Origin: Posidonia oceanica
Taxonomy: Eukaryota > Streptophyta > Magnoliopsida > Alismatales > Posidoniaceae
DNA: 64,000 nt
Reading direction: 5' to 3'
Assembly (NCBI GenBank): GCA_037176725.1
Contig: JAZBRS010000035.1
Span: 51,470,001 to 51,534,000 of the forward strand
Part shown: piece after piece, positions 20,997 through 32,003 of the stretch
How positions within the stretch are numbered: the stretch's first letter is position 1
How the letters are laid out: each line of letters opens with the position of its first letter
Notes under the pieces: generated by a model
Told to the model about the DNA's origin: nothing
Seen by the model: the letters and a program-made list of their open reading frames with translations, nothing else
The model's database searches: none
Position numbers and translations under genes: made by a program

Positions 20997-23668
20997 CTAA
21001 CTAATTACATGTTGGTCCTTCTGCTGTGTTTTCCTTTAATGATTATTTTAGTTCAGGCCCTCTGATTTTCCATTTTTGCATGTTAGTCCTTCAATCAATA
21101 ATCTGATTTAATGCTTATATTTTACCTTAGTAAATAGCATTTTTAAACTCTATTGTTTTCCTCATTTGCACTTTAGTCCTCTGTTCTGTTAACTTATGCA
21201 TTTATTTTCCAATTTTTCTTACTACATTGCATCATTTCCCCCATACTTTCTGATTTTTGCATATAGGCCCTTCATCAATGCACAGCATACATTTAAATGC
21301 ATATTTTGCTTATAAAATTGCATTTGACCCTGCATGTTTTAAAAATTGCACATAGGTCCTCTGCATGCTTATAAAAGTCATTTAAATGCATATTTTTGCT
21401 TATAAAATTGCATTTTAGACCCTGCATATTTAAAAATTGCATATAGGTCCTCTATTTGCATTCTCAGACCATTTAAGACCACTGTTTTGCTTACAAAATT
21501 GCATTTTAGACCCTGTATATTTCAAAATTGCATGTTAATCCCCCATATGATTTCAAAACTTGTCCTAATGCGTGTTTACTTTGTAAAATTGCATTTTGAA
21601 CCTTGCATTTTGCAAATTTGCACTCAGACTCTCCAGTTTTCAAAAACCTTGCATAAAAGCTCCCTAACTTTTCAAAATCTTTGCATTTAGACCCCTACTT
21701 TTTCAAAATTGCACATAAGTTCCCAAGTTTTCTGAAAAATCATCTCGAGGTCTTTTCTTGCATTTCTGCATGCATTGCACTTATGCATCTTTGCATTTGG
21801 CATTCCTGCACACACTTAAGCATTCCTAGCACCCATTTACATGGGAGGACTTGTTTTGCACACCCCTAGGACCTCCTGTATACCTAGATCCATTCTTCTC
21901 CCCTATTCTGGCCCCTCTGCCTTGAAGCTGGGATATCTTCAGATCCGGCCGTTGGATCTTCTCAACCAAGCTACCTGGACGACCTCGGCGGAGCGCTCTT
22001 CAGCATGGACCAAGCAGCTTCCAAATCAAGCTTCAGATTTCCAAGGTAAGTCCTCCTGAACCCTTGTACAGCATTCATTTACACACCATTTGCATTGCAT
22101 GCATCGTTTTTGCTTTCCGTTTCCTCGAGCATGTAGAGTAGGACTCCCTCTTCTTATCTATCAACACTGCTTCCTCTTTTCGCGTACTCCCAGTGCTTTG
22201 TGTTGTGTTTTCCCTGGATTCACTACTAATTGCGACTTTCTTCCCACTTTTTTCACGATCCGATCGCATCGCGAGCTTTTGGCAACATGCAAAACACATC
22301 GTGGGACATTTTAGTGGGAAACAGTCACAAAACAGTGGTAATCCTTCCACTTGCTTCACTCCCCCTTTGTAGGTCTTCACACCTACTTTACGCGGTCCTT
22401 AAATAGTGCTTGTTCTCACACACACACTGTTTGCTTCTCCTTTTACTTCTCTTGTCCTTTCTCTTCGCATTTGCATCTGCATGGCTTTGTCGATATTTTA
22501 TTTCACTTTGCTTTGGCACCGTTTTGCGTGCTCGCTTTGCTTTTGGCACCGTTTTGCATGCCCACTTCGCTTTTGCCACCATTTTGCGTGCCCGCTTTGC
22601 TTTTGGCACTGTTTTGCGTGCCTGCTTCGCTTTCTGCACCGTTTTGCGTGTCCACTTTGCTTTTGGCACTGTTTTGCGTGCCTGCTTTGCTTTCTGCACC
22701 GTTTTGCGTGCCAACTTTGCTTTCTACACCGTTTTGCGTGCCCGATTCGTCGTTCGCACCGTTCTGCATGCTCGCTTTCCTCTTGGCACCGTTTTGCATG
22801 CCCGCTTTGTTTTCCACACCGTTTCGCGTGCTGCTTTGTTTTCTCGCATCGTTTTGCATGCCGTTCTTTTTTTTGCACCGTTTCGCGTGCTGCTTTGTTT
22901 TCTCACACTGTTTCGCGTGCCGCTCTTGTTTTCTTGCACCGTTTCGCGTGCCGTTCTCATCTCTCACTTTGTTTTGCGTGTTTTATGCTGTTTTCTCTTG
23001 CATGTCGCCTACATCGCTTGGTTTTACTGCCGTTTTGCTTTTCCGTCTGCATTTGCATATAGGGCAGTGATGCTTACTGCCTGGAGTTCTCACGAGCCAG
23101 GTTCCGACCGATTCGGAATACAGACAGCGTTGCTAAACACTTAGACTGCACGTTTACTTTCCTGCATTGCATTCCACCACTTAGAGCACACCCCTGAGCA
23201 TTCATTCAGGCACTCATTGCATTTCCCTACGTATGCGAGCGTAAGCCTAGAAAGACCGATTCTTGGCTGTGTCGGGGGTGCCTAACACCTTCCCCACACG
23301 TAACAGGAGTCCTTGCCCAGTCTTTTGGCCCGCAATGACCATATTGCCCTTATCCTAGGCATGAGTCATATCATTTGCATTCATTTGCATTTGTTTTCTT
23401 TTGCATTGCTCTGCAATTCATCCTTTGCTTGGTTTTGCGTGTTAACTCACGCATTTCCCCCAATTTTCCTTGTCTCCTGATAATAGACATGGTGGCGACT
23501 CTAAATTGTCTTATCTTCTTCTTTTCTTATCTTTTCTCCTCTGTTTTAAGTATTTTCAAGTTGAGCCTTCCTCCTTGGATATAGCCGCTTATAGTGAGCC
23601 TGATTCCGATCAGTGCACGCGAGCTTCTAGTAGTGTGCATGGACGATCTGAACACTGGGATTACTACA
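20997..23668 (+). mobile_element. Second, 5'-truncated LTR of the A family
   Basis: The sequence from 20997 aligns with the A LTR from about 18490 and continues to the same end, GGGATTACTACA (23657-23668). The first 2 kb of the LTR is absent. Possible origins are insertion of A into a related LTR in the same orientation, or unequal recombination between LTRs. No target duplication can be tested inside the window. Confidence 0.8.
22505..22980 (+). repeat. 30-bp minisatellite in the truncated LTR (expanded)
   Basis: About 15 copies occur at 30-bp spacing (for example GGCACC at 22515, 22545 and 22575), each built around GCACCGTTTTGCGTGCC plus a variable CT-rich end. The neighbouring LTR has about six. 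Confidence 0.9.
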
Positions 23669-25762
23669 AAAACAAAACAAAAATACAAAGTTGCCACCTA
23701 ATCTATTTAAAAGCCAGAAGACCAGGAAAGCCGTATGCAAAAGATACACAAAAGAACTTATGCAAATTAAAAAAATGCGAATCCGACCCGAGTGGATGCA
23801 ACACTAGGTCATGTGGTCCAGAGAAAGGACACAGACTCCTGTTACGCATGGGGAAGGTGTTAGGCACCCCCAATATGCCCGAGGAAGTCTGTCTTTCTTG
23901 GCCAATCTGCTCTTGTGAGGCAAATGTTGGCAAATATGCCGATTGCTATATGCCTTGCGGTAACATGCGACATGCCATTTTAAACCATGCTATGCTTAGT
24001 GAAAACATGCCAAGAATGGATGACTAAGGTCATCAAGCTAAGATGCAGTGCTAAACATGCCAGAGGGGCAAAATCAATGTCAAGTGAGTTAAGTAAGCAT
24101 GAAACGAGGCAATAAAACAGGGTCTCCATGCACTGTCTGGATGCTACAAAATACGCGCATGGAATACGCGAGACCAACACGTGCACTAGGCTGTTCCCCG
24201 ATAGTGGACTTTCATCGCCGTCAAAATGAAATGCAAATAGTTTAGAACATAAAACTAATGACATGGAAATCTAGAGGATACATCCAGGAATAAAGCCATG
24301 CAATTAGTTTGTAAAATGGGTGCCTAGATCGCGAGATACATCAACTCAAATTCCGGCCTCGGACTGCCAAAAACGCGAGACACTCCTGCGATTCAACCAA
24401 ACAGTCTGGTGGCCAGTTCACGTCGCCAATCCCCATGTCATCGGTGACGCAGAACATGCAAGTGTGGATCGAGAAAGCAAGAGTACACATCCACGAGTAC
24501 AACCATGCAACTAGTATGCAGAATGGGTGTCTGGATCATGTGGGACATTGGCTCGAATTCCGACCTATGACTGTCAGTCCGCGAGAGCAACACGCAAGAT
24601 CAACCCACAGCTCTAGTCTGACAGTCCAGATGCCGGACTTCATCGCCAAACCGCATGATGCAGGCTATGCGAAACATGCAATTGTTGATCGGGGAAGCAA
24701 GACGGCATGCCCACGAATAGAACCATGTAACTAAGGCATGAAAATAGGGCCCGGGTCACTTCCCCCAGCTCTTTGGTTGATGCCGACCAACTTCAAGCTC
24801 AGCCAGCCAAGAGGATGGGCCGTGAGCCCGAAGAGGTCTTCTGGTGCGTCAGGGAGGATAGAATGGTGATGCCGAAGCTGGGGGAAAGAAAGCACGACGA
24901 TGAAAACCAAAAGACAACAGCCCCTCCTTTCTCCCTGGCCGACGCCAGCCTGCCCAAGTCTGGCCGACCGTTACCGGGGCCACGAGCTCGAGGAGGCTCA
25001 TCCAGGGCACCGAGGAGCATCATGGGAGGTAGAGGGTGGTGCCTGGAGGCGGTGGTTGCTCGGAAAGCTCGCCGTTGCTCCTCCCCACCTTTACTCAACA
25101 TTCACCGACGTTCGTGTGCGTCACTAGCCATGGAGACGGCTGGGAGCCCAGGGAACAGGCCTGGTAGGTTGGGAAGCTAGGGAAGAGGACCGAGAAGGAG
25201 CTCGAGACATCAGGCAAGCCACGGAGGTCGAGATGGGGCCTGCCACACACTCACAGGTCGGTGGCCTCGTGTGGGCAGCGAACCCATCGCTGGACTCCGG
25301 GATGCAAAGCAAAATTAGGTTAAATGCATGCAAACTGAGTGCAAAAATGGCAAACGCAACTACCACAGAGTACTTCTACGCTAAAGGGAGAAGACATTCA
25401 CCTATGGAGCAAGTCAGAGATCTGCCTCGAAGTTGGCCAGAGTTGGTTGACAATGAGCTCAAACACGGGGCTGTCGGATGTGGGAGAGCTCAAGATTGGA
25501 GGCCTGGTTGTTGGAGATGCTCTGGGGGCTCTCTCTCACACGAGAGGAAGCTGAGGATCGCTCGGGGGTTGGAGGAAAGCTCTGGTTCTCTTGGAGTCTG
25601 AAGGCATGCGCACCAGGTTTGAATGGATCCTCTCTCCCCTTTTGCTCTGCAAGGTTTGACCAAGGGGTGTCGTGCTGTAGGGCATGGCGGGATGGCAGGG
25701 GGTGTTGGTATTAGGTTGAGCGGCACAAAGTCATCGAACGTCGGTCAAACCTGTCAGCTAGG
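23669..25762 (-). mobile_element. LTR E, antisense, 3' portion
   Basis: On the minus strand this carries the same end block as the C and D LTRs (TTGCCACCTAATCTATT at about 23690 and GGTGTTAGGCACCCCCAA at about 23857, reversed). It contains a degenerate tandem repeat of about 200 bp (about 24240-24730, with ACATGCAA and TGATCGAG motifs). It is interrupted at 25762 by element B and resumes at 32004. Its left end abuts the A-family LTR, which suggests A was inserted into E. Confidence 0.7.
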
Positions 25763-25921
25763 TGTAGATACCCCATTTTGGCACTCCCTTCATGGTAGTG
25801 TAATCTATTGCATTAGGGCACCTTTAGAAGCTCTTTCGACATTGGCAATTACCTCATTTAATTGATTGACACTTGTCCCCTTGATTGAGAGGCCAAAATT
25901 GGCAAGTTTGCATTTGAGTGT

Positions 25922-25979
25922 GTTGGACGCTGGATAACCTAGCGTCCAACGTTGGACGTTGTGACTCATAGCATCCAAT
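25922..25979 (+). repeat. Hairpin doublet 1 in the B 5' LTR
   Basis: GTTGGACGCT, 9 nt, AGCGTCCAAC (25922-25950), followed at once by GTTGGACGTT, 9 nt, AGCATCCAAT (25951-25979). Each hairpin is 29 nt. The junction forms a near-perfect 20-bp palindrome. The 3' LTR copy is at 31024-31081. Confidence 0.85.
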
Positions 25980-26152
25980 AACCTAGTTTTATGTTTCCCT
26001 AAACTTGCCTTATTTTGCTAAAGTCAAAATTCGTGTTTTGCCTCCACTAGAGGTCCTTTGACCAGTCAAGGCTTTAATTGGCCTTAATGGTCATTAATCA
26101 GCCTTTTATTGAGGAATATTCTTTGATCTTGGCATCTTTGCCTCGAAGGATC

Positions 26153-26210
26153 GTTGGACGCTTTGTGTGCCAGCGTCCAATGTTAGACGCTGTAACGTCC
26201 AGCGTCCAAC
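26153..26210 (+). repeat. Hairpin doublet 2 in the B 5' LTR
   Basis: Two 29-nt hairpins lie back to back: GTTGGACGCT to AGCGTCCAAT (26153-26181) and GTTAGACGCT to AGCGTCCAAC (26182-26210). It begins 231 bp after doublet 1. The 3' LTR copy is at 31255-31312. Confidence 0.85.
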
Positions 26211-26271
26211 ACCTCTAAAATAGGAAAGTTTGCTGACTTGGCCCTTATGTCCTTTTTTGTTCCTCCCCTGC

Positions 26272-26310
26272 TTCTATAAAAGTAGGGGTACCCCCACTAG
26301 GTCAAGGGAC
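26272..26310 (+). promoter_or_regulatory. Predicted core promoter of element B
   Basis: TATAAAAG at about 26275 lies in the middle of the LTR, with a probable start 25-35 nt downstream, marking the U3/R boundary. It is conserved in the 3' LTR at about 31377. Confidence 0.55.
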
Positions 26311-26904
26311 ACAGAAATTTGAGTAAGGTGGCCACAATTTTGAATAGAATTTGAGTGAGGGTCAACCAAGAGGGAATTTCAAGAGAGAGTCTTCTTCCGT
26401 CTCCAACCACGCCAACGGCGTCTTGGATTCTACGCATACCATCCATATCGAAAGGGGGTTTTCATTTAATAGTTTGCATATCATATTTCATTTCTTGCAT
26501 GTTGTAGCTAGGCATTCATTCATAGTTGCAAATGGGGGATAAAACCCCTCGGGTAAGTGTTTCTCTTTGTTTATTTTATGTAATTTTTATTTACCTTAGA
26601 TCATTTACTACACATTATCTAATCCGCATCTTTAAATCTGTTTTGCAAGGAAAAAAAGAAGAAGAAGAAACTTACCAAACACAGGCACCCTTGGGCAACG
26701 CTGGTGTTGTCCCAAGGTAGCTGAACCCACAACCATCACACATCTCCCAAGGCGTCTCGAGGGCCGGCGAAAGCGAACCTGGAGTGCCGATCACACCGAT
26801 TTCGTCTCCTATGGAGCGACGGAGTTGGATACAAAACGGGGCACCGAGAAAGCAAAAATAGACACAACAAGCTTCTCCTAACCAAAAACCCCATATCCAC
26901 AGAT

Positions 26905-26922
26905 TGGCGATCACAGTGGGAT
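26905..26922 (+). promoter_or_regulatory. Primer-binding site of element B
   Basis: TGGCGATCACAGTGGGAT begins three bases after the LTR end. It begins with TGGCGA like the A and D sites but differs afterwards, so it probably uses a different tRNA. Confidence 0.65.
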
Positions 26923-27138
26923 GGCTACAAGTGCCCCCGTGCTAGGTGAGTGTTCTCTTCTTCTTCTTTCTTTTCCTTTGCAATCTTTTTATTTAATTTT
27001 GCGGATTTTTTTTTCAGGGTCTTGGTGAAATTCCTCATAGTGTTTTGAGGCACACGACCCTCTCAGTATTTGTTCTTTATTTATGCACTTAAAATCATGC
27101 TTCCATCTTTTATTTGAATAAATCTAGTCTGTCAGAAT

Positions 27139-28214
27139 GTTAAAAGCTGTGCAGGGCAGCGTCCTACATAGGACGCCGCCTATTCCAGCGTCTTACGGAT
27201 CTAGACAGTTTTTTGTTTTTGCAATTTCTTCTGTAATTTCTTTTGTTAGGCTTTTATATGTTGAAAAATGCATGCAACCATCCCCGTCTTTTGTTTCGAT
27301 TCTTGGGAATAAAGGGGTGTTTGAGTAAAAAAAACGATCTTGTTTTAGCTTTCTGAAAAAAAAAAGAGAGTATTTCCTGTGAGTGTGTTGGACGCTAATA
27401 CACATTGCATCTTACATAAAACGCTATAGTTCGTTGCGTCTTGCACATCTGGACAGGATCCTTTCTGTTTTTGAAATCTTTCTTTGTTTTCTTTTTATAA
27501 CTGACCCAAGGAACGAGGTGTGAGGTGATCGGCTCTGCCGTATGGATCGGAGTCTTAATCCTTGGGTGCTCTTTTAAAAATCTAAATAAAAATTGAGTTT
27601 TCTGTGTGACTTGTATGGCACTTGTTGGGAACTAAGTTGATTGTCTCTTTTCTTGGATTACGTAAATAACCACTTATGCCCTAAGCACCCTTGTTGCAAA
27701 GGCTTAAGGAAGGTGTTTGCGTTGTCATTAGCTTTCACAAGGGTCGCTACATCTTCCCTTGATCCTTTGTGAAAGTTAATTAGAAACCCAAGTTAAGATT
27801 TGCATTCTCCCTCCCCCTTTGGTGGTTTGTTTATTTTGATTGTTATTGTGATGGATACGTAAGGGACCCGATCAATCCTGAGTACGCTGGGCCCTACCTC
27901 TACGGGGTAGGGATCTAAGTGTGCTCAGGCTCCCCAAAAATTCTCAGGAGTTGAGATAGGGGCAGTACCAAAGAAGAAAAATATTCTGTCCTATTTGTGA
28001 TGATCCATAGACAACTCTCGAAGACAAGCCATACCCAAGCCTTAAGGTACTCTGAGAGTCACACAGGTTTAAAACACTAATAACAAAACAAAATCCAAAA
28101 ATCAAAACTTTTAATCGCTATTTGAAAGTGTTTCTGTACAGCTCTCTGTTACATGGTATTGGACACTACAACTATCTGCATGCTACGTTAGACGCAGCCA
28201 TTTATGCCTCGAAC
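27139..28214 (+). repeat. Three degenerate hairpin doublets in the B leader
   Basis: Doublets at 27139-27196, 27387-27444 and 28158-28214 keep the 28-29-nt hairpin length although the arms have drifted (for example AGCGTCCTAC with ATAGGACGCC at the junction near 27167). Between them is AT-rich sequence with no recognised gene. Confidence 0.6.
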
Positions 28215-28639
28215 ACATTGTCTGTTTATTCCTTTCATTGCTTGGGTATTTTGTTGAATTAATGAATGCTGCAGGATGAATGATTGAATAGGGGTTATAA
28301 ACAAGTCATCTGAACTTTATCTTGAGTCCTTTTCTTTTCTTAGAAGCTTGTATTAGGCTACAAGGAACTCTTGTAAATTTTGTTTCTTTTCTTTCTTTTG
28401 TCTACTAAAGTGTAAGCATTGTAATTTTTTCCCTTTACAAGTAAAAAAAAAGGAAAAAATAAGAAAAAAGAGAGAAAATTCAGAAAAGAAAAAAGAGAAA
28501 AGTGAAAAGATAAAAAAAGAAAAAAAAAGCAAAAAAAAGAAGGGTCCTTGTATGGTCCTGTGATCCTCAAGAACACAGGATTTTGTTCATTAAGAAATAT
28601 CTCTCAAAGTAGCAATTGGCAGTACCAAAGAAGTATCCT

Positions 28640-28970
28640 TTTATTCCCTTGGGCAACCCCCTTGGTGATTTTTATTTCAGTTTTCCTTGGGCAACCCCCT
28701 TGGCATGACTTTTATTTCAGCTTCCCTTGGGCAACTCCCTCGGTGATTTTTATTTCAGCTTTCCCTTGGACAACCCCCTCGGTGATTTTTATATTAGCTT
28801 TCCCTTAGGCAACCCCCTCGGTGTTTTATCTCGGCTTGACCTTGGGCAACTCCCTTGGTGTTTTATCGCAACTTTACCTTGGGCAACGCCCTCGGTGTTT
28901 TATCGCAACTTTACCTTGGGCAACCCCCTCGGTGTTTTATTTCAGCTTTCCCTTTGGGTAACGCCTAAAG
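28640..28970 (+). repeat. Tandem array in element B: CTTGGGCAACCCCC units
   Basis: About eight copies of a 35-45-bp unit are built on CCTTGGGCAACCCCCTTGGT plus a TTTTATTTCAGCTTT stretch. It is preceded by a long A/G-rich run (28440-28545). Confidence 0.85.
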
Positions 28971-29430
28971 GTTGATTTCCAAGTGTTGGATCACCGATCC
29001 AGCTCAGTTTGTTTTATTTCAGCTTTCCCTTTGGGTAACGCCTAAAAGTTGATTTCCAAGTGTTGGATCACTAATCCAGCTCAGTTTGTTTTATTGCAGC
29101 TTTTCCTTTGAGTAGCGTCTAAATGTTGATTTCCGAGTGTAGGATCACCGATCCAGCTCGATGTCCCTAAGTGTTGGATCACCGATCCAACTCAGTCTAT
29201 TTTATTTCAGCTTTCCCTTTAGGTAACACCTAAAGGTCTATTTCCGAGTGTTGGATCACCGATCCAGCTCGTTGTCCCTGAGTGTTGGATCACCGATCCA
29301 GCTCAGTCTTTTTTTATTTCAGCTTTCCCTTTGGGTAACGCCTAAAGGTAGATTTCCGAGTGTTGGATCACTGATCCAACTCGTTGTCTCTGAGTTTTGG
29401 ATCACTGATCCAACTCAGGCTTTAATTTTC
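28960..29430 (+). repeat. Tandem array in element B: GGATCACCGATCC hairpin units
   Basis: Repeated units contain GGGTAACGCCTAAAGGTTGA and TGTTGGATCACCGATCCAGC. TGGATC and GATCCA form a short stem around ACC. About eight copies of the stem are present. Confidence 0.85.
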
Positions 29431-29469
29431 TGTTTGACCTCCTCGGGCAACCCCCGTGGCCATGTCCCG

Positions 29470-29570
29470 TAACAACTCGGAGCACAACCGGATAAACAAA
29501 GCAAACTCGAAGCACAACCAGATAAACAAAGCAAACTCGGAGCACAACCGGATAAACAGAGCAAACCAAT
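29470..29570 (+). repeat. Short tandem array in element B: GAGCACAACCGGATAAACA
   Basis: Three close copies of a 30-bp unit carry GAGCACAACCGGATAAACA (variants AGCACAACCAGATAAACAAA). Confidence 0.85.
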
Positions 29571-29617
29571 CAAAAAGCAAGTACCCTAGAGCAGCACCGG
29601 GTCAACAAAGCAAAGTC

Positions 29618-30060
29618 AACGGTATTAGTGGACCCATTGTTCACTAACTCCCAAGTCAAAAGATGATGGTCTCTATCGAGAATGTAGGCAACATTCGATG
29701 AGAGGACACTTGATTCTGGTGAATAAGCCAACGGTATTAGTGGACACATCATTCACTAACTCTTGGGTCAAAAGACGATGGTCTCTATCGAGAATGTAGG
29801 CAACATTCGATGAGAGGACACCTGATTCTGGCGAATAAGCCAACAGTATTGGTAGACCCATCGTTCACTAACTCTCGGGTCAGAAGACGACGATCTCTAT
29901 CAAGAATGTAGGCAACATTCAATGAGAGGACACCTGATTCTGGTGAATAAGCCAACGGTATTAGTGGACCTATCATTAATTCTGGGTCACAAGATGACGG
30001 CCACTGTCGAGAATGTAGGCAACATTCGATGAAGGGACACCCGATTGTGACAAATAGAGA
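29618..30060 (+). repeat. 112-bp tandem repeat in element B, four copies
   Basis: Unit starts (CAACGGTATT or a variant) lie at 29618, 29729, 29841 and 29953. Each contains GAGAATGTAGGCAACATTCG and ends GAATAAGC. A related degenerate copy continues to about 30200. Confidence 0.85.
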
Positions 30061-30439
30061 CAACACGGCTAGCAGAGAAGAGGTCAACTCCTTTTTTTCC
30101 CAACACCTGGGAACATCATGGATCTCTTGCTCACCAACCCACGTATCATAAGACGACCGTCCCTGTGGAGAGTGTAGGCTACACTTGCTGAAAGGGCACC
30201 TGATTATCACAAAAATTGCATCCACGCATGTGTCAATTTGCCTTAGGTGGTGAGAAAAATTCCTCAGCCAACCCGGTATACAAATTGAAGCCGGCAGTGA
30301 TGGAGGAACCTCATTATCTAGGGTCATGCATTGCATATCATGATCATCTCATTTGCATTCCCGCCAGCACGCATCCATGCATAGCGCATTGTACTGCATT
30401 CACGTTGAGTGGTCGTCGGAAACATTAGCTATCCATCCC

Positions 30440-30690
30440 TTAAGCTTGACTCCCACGGGCAACCCCCGTGGCCATGTCTTTTTAGTTTGACCCTTGCAGG
30501 CAACCTCCGTAGCAGTGTCTTTAGTTTGACCCCTGCGGGCAACCCTCGTAGCAGTGTCTTTAGTTTGACCCCTGCGGGCAACCCCCGTAGCAGTGTCTCT
30601 TAGTTCGACCCCCACGGCCAACCCCCGTGGTAGTGTCTTTTAGTTCGACCCCCACAGGAAACCCCCGTGGTCATGTCTTTAGTTTGTTCC
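30440..30690 (+). repeat. Tandem array in element B: GGGCAACCCCCGT units
   Basis: About seven copies of a 37-38-bp unit contain TTTGACCCCTGCGGGCAACC and GTAGCAGTGTCTTTAG. Some copies form CCACGGG/CCCGTGG stems. Confidence 0.85.
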
Positions 30691-30850
30691 CCTTGGGCAA
30701 TCCCCTTGGCTGTGTTTCTTTAGCCGACCCTCATTATGTCTCGTCCAAGTCTGGTGGCAGCAGACATTGGATTTCATTTAGAATCTCTGGGTAGCACCAC
30801 ACAGGGGTATCGTCTTGCTTTGTAGATAGCATCGTGCCGAAGCCATTTTC

Positions 30851-30864
30851 AAGGAGGGGCAATC
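30851..30864 (+). promoter_or_regulatory. Polypurine tract of element B
   Basis: AAGGAGGGGCAATC lies directly before the 3' LTR start TGTAGATACCCC at 30865. Confidence 0.75.
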
Positions 30865-32003
30865 TGTAGATACCCCGTTTTGGCACTCCCTTCATGGTAG
30901 TGTAATCTGTTGCATTAGGGCACCTTTAGAAGCTCTTTCCACATTGGCAATTACCTCATTTAATTGATTGACACTTGTCCCCTTAATTGAGAGGCCAAAA
31001 TTGGCAAGTTTGCATTTGAGTGTGTTGGATACTGGATAACCTAGCGTCCAACGTTGGACGCTGTGACTCATAGCATCCAATAACCTGGTTTTGTGTTTCC
31101 CCAAACTTACCTTATTTGGCTAAAGTCAAAATTTGTGTTTTGCCTCCACTAGAGGTCCTTTGACCAGTCAAGGCTTTAATTAGCCTTAATGGTCATTAAT
31201 CAGCCTTTTATTGAGGAATATTCTTTGATCTTGGCATCTTTGCCTCGGAGGGTCATTGGACGCTTTGTGTGCCAGCATCCAACGTTGGACGCTGTAACGT
31301 CTAGCATGCAACACCTCTAAAACAGGAAAGTTTGTTGACTTGGTCCTTGTGTCCTTTTTTGTTTCTCCCCTACTTCTATAAAAGTAGGGGTACCCCCACT
31401 AGGTCAAGGGACACGGAAATTTGAGTAAGGTGGCCACAATTTTGAATAGAATTTGAGTGAGGGTCAACCAAGAGGGAATTTCAAGAGAGAGTCTTCTTCC
31501 GTCTCCAACCACGCCAACGGCGTCTTGGATTCTACGCATACCATCCATATCGAAAGGGGGTTTTCATTTAATAGTTTGCATATCATATTTCATTTCTTGC
31601 ATGTTGTAGCTAGGCATTCATTCATAGTTGCAAATGGGGGATAAAACCCCTCGGGTAAGTGTTTCTCTTTGTTTATTTTATGTAATTTTTATTTACCTTA
31701 GATCATTTACTACACATTATCTAATCCGCATCTTTAAATCTGTTTTGCAAGGAAAAAAAGAAGAAGAAGAAACTTACCAAACACAGGCACCCTTGGGCAA
31801 CGCTGGTGTTGTCCCAAGGTAGCTGAACCCACAACCATCACACATCTCCCAAGGCGTCTCGAGGGCCGGCGAAAGCGAACCTAGAGTGCCGATCACACCG
31901 ATTTTGTCTCCTATGGAGCGACGGAGTTGGATACAAAACGGGGCACCGAGAAAGCAAAAATAGACACAACAAGCTTCTCCTAACTAAAAACCCCATATCC
32001 ACA
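30865..32003 (+). mobile_element. 3' LTR of element B
   Basis: Same length and ends as the 5' LTR (1139 bp). It contains hairpin doublets at 31024-31081 and 31255-31312, and the TATA box near 31377. Confidence 0.9.

Larger units (their letters stand above)
25763..26901 (+). mobile_element. 5' LTR of element B
   Basis: It carries two 58-nt hairpin doublets (25922-25979 and 26153-26210), a TATA box (CTATAAAAG at about 26274-26282) and a predicted transcription start near 26305-26310. Compared with the 3' LTR there are 30 differences before about 26312 and only three after it. Confidence 0.9.
25763..32003 (+). mobile_element. Element B: complete non-autonomous LTR retrotransposon
   Basis: The two LTRs are both exactly 1139 bp (25763-26901 and 30865-32003), starting TGTAGATACCCC and ending ATATCCACA. 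A primer-binding site lies at 26905 and a polypurine tract just before 30865. The 3.96-kb internal region has no gag or pol motif and is largely tandem repeats, so the element depends on proteins made elsewhere. The flanking pentamers CTAGG and CCAAG do not match, so the target duplication is degraded or absent. The element sits inside LTR E. Confidence 0.9.

Noticed and set aside
22498..22967. Long overlapping frames on both strands giving Cys/Phe/Arg- or Lys/Arg-rich proteins
   Set aside because: They lie over a 30-bp minisatellite inside an LTR. A multiple-of-three repeat keeps all frames open, and no domain is seen.
24773..25180. 135-residue plus-strand frame in LTR E
   Set aside because: Lies within an LTR, overlapped by a frame on the other strand, with no domain.
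26351..26720. Identical short frames in the B LTRs (repeated at 31453-31822)
   Set aside because: Duplicated because they lie in the LTR R/U5 region; no domain or codon signal.
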